A program made the position numbers and the translations under genes. Below, one piece after another: positions 34,445 to 41,502 of a stretch of 64,000 bases of DNA (its first letter is position 1; each line of letters starts with the position of its first letter). Under the pieces are notes generated by a model, which saw only the letters and a program-made list of their open reading frames with translations, had not been told where the DNA came from and made no database searches. Source of the DNA: Nocardia carnea (GTDB lineage: Bacteria; Actinomycetota; Actinomycetes; Mycobacteriales; Mycobacteriaceae); contig NZ_JARWOV010000231.1 in assembly GCF_029868855.1 (NCBI RefSeq), positions 1 through 64,000 of the forward strand, in the 5' to 3' direction.

Positions 34445-35860
34445 ATGACAATCCAGACACGCCCCGCGACACGAAAATGGTGGGCGCTGGCGGTGATCGC
34501 CGCCGCCCAGTTCATGGTCATCATGGACACCTCGATCATCGGGATCGCACTCCCGCGAATGCAGACCGATCTCGGCTTCTCCCCGGAAAACCTGACCTGG
34601 GTATTCAACGCCTACGTCATCGCCTTCGGTGGACTGCTACTGCTGGGCGGGCGACTGTCCGATCTACTGGGCGCCCGCCGGATATTCGCCACCGGATGGG
34701 TGATCCTGCTCGCCGGATCGGTCGTCGCGGGCGCGGCCGGAACCGTGGGTATCGAATTGGCCGGACGGGCGGTTCAAGGTGCCGGTGCGGCACTGATCGC
34801 ACCCGCCGCGCTCACCCTGCTGATGACACTCTTCGGTTCCTCCCCACAGGAGTTGACGAAGGCGCTGGCCGTATACGGTGCCGCGGCACCGGCCGGGGGT
34901 ACCGCCGGGGTGTTCCTCGGCGGCGTGCTCACCGAATACCTCAGCTGGCCATGGGTTTTCTACATCAATATCCCGATCGCGATCCTGGCATTGATCGCAG
35001 TTCCGGTCCTGATGCCCAACGCGCCGGCCCGCCCGGGCTCGGTGGACCTGCTCGGCGCGGCCGCCGCCACCGCGGGTCTCGCCACCGCCGTCTACGGCAT
35101 CGTCCGCGCACCCGAGGCCGGCTGGGGCTCGGCGCAGACCTGGGCAGTACTCGGCGTCGCCGCCGCACTACTCGCCGGGTTCGTACTCCTGCAGGCACGC
35201 CGCCGCGAACCCCTGATGCCCCTGAGCATCTTCCGCGCTCCCGGCCTGGCCGCGGCCAACCTCGCACAGCTACTGCTGGGCGCGGCGTGGGTGCCCATGT
35301 GGTTCTTCTTGAACCTGTACCTGCAGCAGGTCCTCGGTTACAGCGCCTTCCCGTCCGGCGCGGCACTGCTCCCGATGACCACCTTGATCATGCTCGGCAT
35401 GATCGTGCTCGCACCCCGGGCGATGCAACGTTTCGGCGCCAAACCGATGATCGTGACGGGCCTGGCCGTCCTCGGTCTCGGACTGGGCATCATGTCGCTG
35501 GTCCGGCCGACCGGCAGCTTCTGGATCGACGTCCTGCCCGCCTCACTGGTCGCCGCGGGCGGCATGTCGCTGGCCTTCATTCCCTCGCTGGGCACCGCCA
35601 TCGGCGCGGCACGGCCCGAGGAAGGCGGGCTGGCCTCGGGCATCGTCAATGTGAGTTACCAGATCGGTTCCGCGCTCGGCCTGGCCGCCATGACCGCACT
35701 GGCCGCCGCATTCGGCGCCGACCAACTCACCGATCTGCCGCAACTCACCGACGGCTACTCGGCCGCCTTCCTCGGGGCGGGCGCGATAGCACTCGTCGGC
35801 GCCGGGCTCACCGCCGCCACCATCGCGTCGCCGGCGAAAACCACCTCGCCCGCCGGCTGA
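34445..35860 (+). CDS. MFS exporter, DHA2 family, in the metal-response cluster
   Basis: 471 residues, about 14 membrane helices. MDTSIIGIALPRM in helix 1 and GGRLSDLLGARR after helix 2 are the DHA2 motifs, and WPWVFYINIPIAI is also present. It pumps an organic or metal-complex substrate out by proton antiport. The CsoR-like operator ends 17 bases before the ATG and overlaps the promoter -10, so it is probably metal-induced. The stop lies 38 bases before the CopZ-like gene, with which it forms an operon. The substrate is unknown; a copper complex or a drug is equally possible. Confidence 0.85.
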   Translation: MTIQTRPATRKWWALAVIAAAQFMVIMDTSIIGIALPRMQTDLGFSPENLTWVFNAYVIAFGGLLLLGGRLSDLLGARRIFATGWVILLAGSVVAGAAGTVGIELAGRAVQGAGAALIAPAALTLLMTLFGSSPQELTKALAVYGAAAPAGGTAGVFLGGVLTEYLSWPWVFYINIPIAILALIAVPVLMPNAPARPGSVDLLGAAAATAGLATAVYGIVRAPEAGWGSAQTWAVLGVAAALLAGFVLLQARRREPLMPLSIFRAPGLAAANLAQLLLGAAWVPMWFFLNLYLQQVLGYSAFPSGAALLPMTTLIMLGMIVLAPRAMQRFGAKPMIVTGLAVLGLGLGIMSLVRPTGSFWIDVLPASLVAAGGMSLAFIPSLGTAIGAARPEEGGLASGIVNVSYQIGSALGLAAMTALAAAFGADQLTDLPQLTDGYSAAFLGAGAIALVGAGLTAATIASPAKTTSPAG

Positions 35861-35898
35861 CGGTTACCGCACCGAAGAACCATCGAACAGGAGAGATC

Positions 35899-36105
35899 AT
35901 GGCCACCACCGTCGTCACCGTTTCCGGAATGACCTGCGGATGCTGCGTTACTTCGGTGCGCGAAGAGGTCGGACGCGTTCCCGGCGTCACCGCCGTCGCC
36001 GTCGACCTCGGCACCGGAGCAGTCAGCATCGACAGCACCATCCCGATCCGCCCCGACCTGATCGCGACCGCGGTCACCCGGGCCGGGTACACCGTCACCG
36101 ATTGA
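35899..36105 (+). CDS. Heavy-metal-associated (HMA) chaperone, CopZ-like
   Basis: 68 residues, the usual size. GMTCGCCVTSVREEV at 10-24 is the HMA metal site, Met11-x-Cys13-x-x-Cys16, with an extra Cys at 15 where most CopZ proteins have His. The rest is the ferredoxin-like fold with VTAVAVDLGTGAVSID. Copper(I) is the most likely metal. ACAGGAGAG precedes the ATG. It follows the MFS gene in the same operon, and the hairpin at 36129 ends the transcript. Confidence 0.88.
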   Translation: MATTVVTVSGMTCGCCVTSVREEVGRVPGVTAVAVDLGTGAVSIDSTIPIRPDLIATAVTRAGYTVTD

Positions 36106-36128
36106 CACCCGCCGCGACAGCACCACAC

Positions 36129-36158
36129 CGGGCGGGTCCTCCACGGAGGACCCGCCCG
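36129..36158. terminator. Stem-loop terminator after the CopZ-like gene
   Basis: A 14-bp stem of GC-rich arms (CGGGCGGGTCCTCC and GGAGGACCCGCCCG) with a two-base gap lies 24 bases after the CopZ-like stop codon. No T-run follows. Confidence 0.7.
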
Positions 36159-36222
36159 AATCGCCGGTCTTCCGCAGACCCGATACCCGGTGGTGAGCGG
36201 CGCGAGGCCCCCGGAGGTCACG

Positions 36223-37587
36223 ATGATCACCTCACTGTTCGCCCACCGCGACTACCTACGACTTTTCACAGCTCAGATCTCGGCACTGTTCGGCACCGGA
36301 TTGACCACGGTGGCACTGGGATTGCTCGCCTACGAGCTCGCCGGCGCCGATGCGGCGGCCGTTCTCGGTCTCGCGCTCACCATCAAGATGGTCGTCTACG
36401 TGACGGTCGCCCCCGTCGTGGGCGCTTACGCGGATCGCATTCCGCGCCGGCCCTTCCTCGTCGGCCTCAATATCGTTCGAGCCGGAGTAGTTTCGGCGCT
36501 ACCCTTCGTCGACCAGATCTGGCATATCTACGTGCTGATCGCGGTGCTCCAAACTGCCTCGGCCGCCTTCACACCCACCTATCAGGCCGTCATTCCCGAT
36601 ATCCTCCCCGACGAGCGGGACTACACGCGGGCACTGTCGGCCGCGCAACTAGCCGCGACCATGGAGACCCTGCTCAGTCCGATGCTGGCCGCGGCCGCGC
36701 TGGCCGTCATCAGTTTCCACTGGCTGTTCGTCGGCACCGCGATCGGTTTCGTGGTCTCGGCGGCGCTCGTGGTGACTACCCGCATTCCGAACGCCGGTGC
36801 CACCGTGGAAGGCTCCTTCGGCGAACGCATCGCGGTAGGAATGCGGATATTCATGGCGACACCTCGGCTGCGGGGGCTCCTCGCCTTCAATCTCGTCATC
36901 GCGGCGGCGGGCTCGATCATCATGGTGAATACCGTCAACTACGCCCGCGATACCCTCGGCGGCGATCAGGCCGATGTGGCGAAGCTGCTGGCGGCCAACG
37001 GTTTCGGCACGATGATCAGCGCGCTGGCACTGCCCCGGATCCTCGACCGTGCCGGCGCCCGGCCGGTCATGCGCACCGGCGCGGCGGTCCTGGTCACCGG
37101 CCTCGCGGCGGCCGTCGCCCTCTCCACGGCCGAGACCGGGGACTGGCGCCAGATCGCCGCCACAGCGATCTGGGCCGTCATCGGGGCGGGCACCGCCGCC
37201 GTACTCACCCCGACCGGCCAGGTTCTGCGGCGCTCGTCGCACCCAGCGGATCGCCCGGCTCTCTTCGCCGCCCAATTCTCGCTGTCCCACCTGGCCTGGC
37301 TGGTCACCTATCCGCTCACCGGTTGGCTCACCACCACCGCCGGGCTCAGCACGACCTGGGTCACCCTCGCCGTCCTCGCCACCGGCGGCGCCGTCCTCGC
37401 GACCCGCCTGTGGCCCCGCGACGATCCCGCCGAACTGACCCACCCGCACGAAGCCGGCACCATCGACCCCGCGCGCCTGACCGACGCCGTCCGTGTGAAC
37501 GACCACCTCTACCAGCACACCCACGTCTACGTCATCGACGCCGAGCACCCTCGCTGGCCGGCCCGGGAACACGCGCCGGCCGCATGA
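36223..37587 (+). CDS. MFS transporter, 12-helix multidrug type, with His-rich tail
   Basis: 454 residues with about 12 membrane helices of the MFS_3/enterobactin-exporter-like class (FAHRDYLRLFTAQISALFGT, then YADRIPRRPFLVG as motif A). The last 45 residues after the final helix form a hydrophilic tail with HPHE, DHLYQHTHVYVI and EHPRWP, rich in His. The start at 36223 has CCGGAGG seven bases upstream. It follows a terminator and lies downstream of the CopZ-like gene, but the ATACCC half-site at 36183 has no partner. The His-rich tail suggests a link to metal, perhaps metal sensing. The substrate is unknown. Confidence 0.8.
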   Translation: MITSLFAHRDYLRLFTAQISALFGTGLTTVALGLLAYELAGADAAAVLGLALTIKMVVYVTVAPVVGAYADRIPRRPFLVGLNIVRAGVVSALPFVDQIWHIYVLIAVLQTASAAFTPTYQAVIPDILPDERDYTRALSAAQLAATMETLLSPMLAAAALAVISFHWLFVGTAIGFVVSAALVVTTRIPNAGATVEGSFGERIAVGMRIFMATPRLRGLLAFNLVIAAAGSIIMVNTVNYARDTLGGDQADVAKLLAANGFGTMISALALPRILDRAGARPVMRTGAAVLVTGLAAAVALSTAETGDWRQIAATAIWAVIGAGTAAVLTPTGQVLRRSSHPADRPALFAAQFSLSHLAWLVTYPLTGWLTTTAGLSTTWVTLAVLATGGAVLATRLWPRDDPAELTHPHEAGTIDPARLTDAVRVNDHLYQHTHVYVIDAEHPRWPAREHAPAA

Positions 37588-37594
37588 CCGGCAC

Positions 37595-38569
37595 TCACCA
37601 GCGGTTCCGTGTCTCCTCCGCCCAGCCGACCGCACCGCCGAGATCCAGCCAGCGCCCGTCGTCGGTGCGGGCGCGGCCGTGGAAATTCCCGAAACACTGG
37701 TGGGTGTCGTTGGCCAGCACGAACAGATCGGTTTTCGCCGTACGCGTATGGAACGGCCGGAATTCGGCGTCGACCCGCTCCCCGGTGATATGCCAGGGCC
37801 GCAGCCAATTCCCGGGGTCGTAGTCCCACCGCAATTCGTCGCTGATCTTGTGGATCCGGCCGTCGACGACGAGTGCGTTCTCGGTGCTGCCGGTACCTTC
37901 GGTCCACTTACCGCCGAACTGGACCCCCAGCCCGGGCTTGTAGCCGGCGGCCCAGTTCCAGTCGATCGCATACGGCCATTTCCCGCGGCCGTGGTCCAGC
38001 ACGGCGAACGCGTCGTCGAATACGTACTCGCGCGACCCCAGCGTCAGAGTCCCGGCGGCCGGCCGGCCCACATCTTTGACCGTGTACTGGAAGCGCCGCG
38101 CGCTCCACGGCACGACCACACCCAGTGATTCGTGACCGGGCGGCAGCTCCGCCCGAGCCGACAACCGCACCCCGTCCGCGCGGGCCTCGATCGCAGTCCC
38201 GGCCGCGTCGTTCGACAATTCGATATCGACACCGCCACCGCGCACCGAGTTCACTCCTTGCCCGCTGCGCTCCCCCATGACCGCTCCTCGGCCGAACGGC
38301 ACCACCGCGTCCCGGGTGGTCTCCGCACCCGTTTCCCGGTCCAGCACATAGATCCCGTGCACCCCGGCGTAATCGAGCGTGGACGCCACGATGCCCACGA
38401 TATGTTCCGGGGTGACGATTCCCCAGTACTCCCAGCGCTTCCGGCGACCCCGGCCGCGCAGATTCGCCCGATGCAGGGGCCGCCGCGTCCATCCGACAGC
38501 GGCGGGGTCGAGCCGGCCGTCCGGGCGGCACAGATCGACGGGTTCGGTGATCTCGCGTTCCGTGGCCAT
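37595..38569 (-). CDS. DUF2804 family protein
   Basis: 324 residues. RRKRWEYWGIVTPEHIVGI near the start and DHGRGKWPYAIDWNWAAG, then GVQFGGKWTEGTGSTENA, fit the DUF2804 family, which is conserved in actinomycetes and has no known function. It has a beta-rich soluble fold with several Trp-rich motifs and no signal peptide. The start at 38569 is chosen since GAGGAG lies upstream; a GTG at 38599 is an alternative. It ends eight bases before the convergent MFS gene. A link to lipid or carbohydrate metabolism has been suggested only by fold; I do not claim it. Confidence 0.8.
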   Translation of the reverse strand: MATEREITEPVDLCRPDGRLDPAAVGWTRRPLHRANLRGRGRRKRWEYWGIVTPEHIVGIVASTLDYAGVHGIYVLDRETGAETTRDAVVPFGRGAVMGERSGQGVNSVRGGGVDIELSNDAAGTAIEARADGVRLSARAELPPGHESLGVVVPWSARRFQYTVKDVGRPAAGTLTLGSREYVFDDAFAVLDHGRGKWPYAIDWNWAAGYKPGLGVQFGGKWTEGTGSTENALVVDGRIHKISDELRWDYDPGNWLRPWHITGERVDAEFRPFHTRTAKTDLFVLANDTHQCFGNFHGRARTDDGRWLDLGGAVGWAEETRNRW

Positions 38570-38693
38570 ACTCGCCCGCAGCTCCTCACGACTCGACACC
38601 TACGCCGGCAGCAGAGGACAATACTCGGCGGGCACACCGTACGGGCGGACAGCGAACCCGGCCCGGCTGTCGCCGGACCCGGAACCGCCGCTG

Positions 38694-39293
38694 TCAGCGA
38701 CGAACGCGGTACCTGAGGTGCAGCACCCGGTCACCCTGGACTACGACATCGGGGTCCTCGAGCAGATGCTGTCCGTCCACCGGGCCGAAATACCGTTTAC
38801 CCGAACCGAATACGACCGGCACCACGTCCATCGCGACTTCGTCGACCAGGCCGAGCGCGAGCGCCTGCCCGCCGACATCCCCGGCACACACCGCCACGAT
38901 ACGGTCACCGGCCCGCCGTTTCGCCTCTTCCACAGCCGTGGCGATATCGCCGAAGAACGGCACATCCGCTTCCGGATGCCAGCCCTCGGGCTTGGGCCGG
39001 TGCGAGACGACGAGCAGATGCTCGCCCGCGGGCGGTTTCGCCTCCCAGCCGTTGGTCATATCGAAAAGATGCCGCCCCTGGATGGTTGCCCCGATACTGT
39101 TCCAGAAGGGTGCCGTGTACTCGTAGGAGCGGCGGCCGAGCCGGAACGGCGGGTGGTCCCGCTCGAGCTCGTCGTCCGCCACCAGCGGGACCTCACCGTT
39201 GAAGTACCAGTCGAACAGCGGCCCGACGTCGTCGTTCCGGTCGGCGATGAAACCGTCCACCGACACCACTGCATGCATGATCACTGTCGCCAT
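38694..39293 (-). CDS. RibD C-terminal/dihydrofolate reductase-like protein
   Basis: 199 residues. The start VIMHAVVSVDGFIADRNDDV and the segments RHLFDMTNGW, LLVVSHRP and VCAGDVGGQALALGLVDEV are typical of the RibD-C/DHFR-like reductases, which bind NADPH and have diverse substrates. VGGQ is the nucleotide-binding loop. The start at 39293 is the family-typical one; a frame 11 codons longer is open. It is probably a stand-alone reductase rather than part of riboflavin synthesis. Confidence 0.88.
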   Translation of the reverse strand: MATVIMHAVVSVDGFIADRNDDVGPLFDWYFNGEVPLVADDELERDHPPFRLGRRSYEYTAPFWNSIGATIQGRHLFDMTNGWEAKPPAGEHLLVVSHRPKPEGWHPEADVPFFGDIATAVEEAKRRAGDRIVAVCAGDVGGQALALGLVDEVAMDVVPVVFGSGKRYFGPVDGQHLLEDPDVVVQGDRVLHLRYRVRR

Positions 39294-39400
39294 ACTCTGT
39301 CGACTCCGGCCGACACCCGGATTCATCGGTACAGCGAGATCCGGTGTGCGGCCGGACGGAGTCTCGGCGGATCCGCCGGGCGCGGCACCCGCTCAACCGA

Positions 39401-41347
39401 TCAGTGCAGTGCCCCCACCCGGAACCACGGTCGCAGCAGGTTCTCCTCGGTGGACGGGCCCACCTGCCACTCGGCGATCCACGGGCCGGTGCCCTCGCTC
39501 GGGTCGAGAATGCCCTCCTCCAGGTGCTGGTAGCGACCGTCGAGCACGCCGCGGGCCAGGCGCATATCCTCGTCGTCGGTGTTGTCCCACAGCGAATCGA
39601 ACAACTGCCGCACACGGATTCGCGCCTGCCGGCAGAACATATCGGCCAGCTCCGTGGCGGCTTCCCCTTCTGCCGTGCCGTCGCCGCGTTCGGCCTGCGC
39701 GCGGACACAGGCCGCCGACATCGCGAAAAGCTCCGCGCCGATATCGACGATGCGTCCCAGGAAAACCTGCCGGTACTCGAGCTTCGCCTGCCAGCGCGCC
39801 ATCCCGTACATCAGCGCGCGAGCCTGTTTACGTGCCATCCGCTCGACGAAGCGCATATGCCGGGCCAGCGGCCCGAACTCACCGAACGCGGCCGGTGCCG
39901 TGCCCGATCCGACGGCCAGCTGCGGGAACCATTTGGCGTAGAAACCGCCGGCCCCCACCGCCGCTCGTGCTTTCTCCTTGAACTCCGCATGCCGGTCGAC
40001 CAGGGCTCCGGCGGCGGACATATGCGCATCGGCCATCTCCCGGGCGATGAGCAGTCGCATGATCTCGCTGGAACCCTCGAAGATCCGGTTGATCCGCAGA
40101 TCGCGCACCAGCTGTTCGGCGCCGACCGCACGCTCGCCGCGGTCGCGCAGCGACGCCGCCGTCTCGTATCCGCGACCACCTCGTATCTGCACGAGTTCGT
40201 CGGCGATCCGGCAGCTCATCTCCGACGCCCACAGCTTGGCAAGTGCCGCCTCGATGCGGATGTCGTTACGGTTCTCGTCGCACATGGTCGCCGAGAGATC
40301 GAGTACCGCCTCGAGGGCATAGGTCGTCGCCGCGATGAAGGACACCTTCGCGCCGACCGCAGCATGCTCGCCGACCGGCCGCCCCCACTGCACGCGCGCG
40401 CCGGACCATTCGCGGGCGATCTTCAGCGACCATTTGCCTGCCGCCGCGCACATCGCCGGAATCGCGAGCCGACCGGCGTTGAGTGTAGTGAATGCGATCT
40501 TCAGGCCGTCGCCCTCGCGGCCGATCAGATTCTGCGCCGGCACGCGGACGTTGTACATGCGGGTGACGCCGTTCTCGATACCGCGCAGGCCCATGAACGA
40601 GTTGCGTCGCTCCACGGTGATACCCGGACTGTCGGCTTCGACGACGAAGGCGGAGATACCACCGCGGTGGCCTTCGCTCTTCGGCACCCGCGCCATCACC
40701 ACCAGCAGTTCCGCGACCACACCGTTCGTGGTCCACAGTTTGACGCCGTTGATCTCGTACGCCTCGCCGTCGGCCGTGGGTGTCGCCGTACTGGCCAGCC
40801 GGGCCGGATCGGAGCCGACGTCGGGTTCGGTGAGCAGGAAGGCACTCACCGCGCCTTGCGCACAGCGGGGCAGGAACCGCTGCTTCTGCTCCGGCGTACC
40901 CGCCAGTTTCAGTGGTTCCGGCACACCGATCGACTGGTGCGCGGACAACAACACACCCAGACTGGGGTGCGCCGAGGCGGTCAGCATCAGCGCTTTGTTG
41001 TAGCCGACCTGGGAAAGACCCTGCCCACCGTATTGCTCGGGAATCTTCAGACCGAAGCAGCCGAGTTCGGCGAGGCCGCGCACATACTCCTCGGGGATCC
41101 GGCCCTCCGCCTCGATCACACTGCCGTCGATGGTCTCGCAATAGGCCCGGAGCCGGGACAGATACGCGTCGGTTCTGGCGGTGTCTTCCGCATCGGGTCG
41201 GGGAAACGGATGGATCAGATCCACCCGATAGCGGCCCAGGAACAACTCCTTGGCGAAGGAGGGTTTGGCCCAGCCGGTCTCGCGGGATTCCTCGACCAGC
41301 CGGCGGGACTGTTCCTCGGTGGCATCGACTCGCTCGGCAGTAGCCAT
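39401..41347 (-). CDS. Large acyl-CoA dehydrogenase (FadE, VLCAD-like)
   Basis: 648 residues, larger than the usual 380-400, because an extra C-terminal domain of about 230 residues follows the core. The core has FLLTEPDVGSDPARLA (FAD and substrate loop), LWTTNG, IQIRGGRGYETA-type helices and RINRIFEGSSEIMRL, where Glu near the end of IFEGSSE is the catalytic base position in long-chain enzymes. The extra domain is helical, as in VLCAD and mycobacterial FadE proteins. It should oxidise long-chain acyl-CoA to 2-enoyl-CoA with electrons passed to ETF. GAGGAGG lies before the ATG at 41347. Confidence 0.9.
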   Translation of the reverse strand: MATAERVDATEEQSRRLVEESRETGWAKPSFAKELFLGRYRVDLIHPFPRPDAEDTARTDAYLSRLRAYCETIDGSVIEAEGRIPEEYVRGLAELGCFGLKIPEQYGGQGLSQVGYNKALMLTASAHPSLGVLLSAHQSIGVPEPLKLAGTPEQKQRFLPRCAQGAVSAFLLTEPDVGSDPARLASTATPTADGEAYEINGVKLWTTNGVVAELLVVMARVPKSEGHRGGISAFVVEADSPGITVERRNSFMGLRGIENGVTRMYNVRVPAQNLIGREGDGLKIAFTTLNAGRLAIPAMCAAAGKWSLKIAREWSGARVQWGRPVGEHAAVGAKVSFIAATTYALEAVLDLSATMCDENRNDIRIEAALAKLWASEMSCRIADELVQIRGGRGYETAASLRDRGERAVGAEQLVRDLRINRIFEGSSEIMRLLIAREMADAHMSAAGALVDRHAEFKEKARAAVGAGGFYAKWFPQLAVGSGTAPAAFGEFGPLARHMRFVERMARKQARALMYGMARWQAKLEYRQVFLGRIVDIGAELFAMSAACVRAQAERGDGTAEGEAATELADMFCRQARIRVRQLFDSLWDNTDDEDMRLARGVLDGRYQHLEEGILDPSEGTGPWIAEWQVGPSTEENLLRPWFRVGALH

Positions 41348-41420
41348 GGCGTCCTCCTCGAAGGTGACGACGATCACAGTCGCATGCTCGAGGCCATGTT
41401 ACCCGCAGGTAGATCGATCT

Positions 41421-41456
41421 GACGAGGGGCCCGCGCCTGGGCACGGACCCCTCGTC
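41421..41456. terminator. Stem-loop terminator of the five-gene MoxR/vWA operon
   Basis: A perfect 9-bp inverted repeat (GACGAGGGG and CCCCTCGTC) with an 18-base loop lies 47 bases beyond the stop codon of the DUF5682 gene. It separates the operon from the acyl-CoA dehydrogenase. Confidence 0.6.
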
Positions 41457-41502
41457 ACCATGGGTGCCGCAGCGCCCTCCTCGAACAGCGGCCTGTTATC
41501 GA

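Noticed and set aside
36183..36188. ATACCC half-site before the second MFS gene as a third metal operator
   Set aside because: No GGGTAT partner lies at the required distance.
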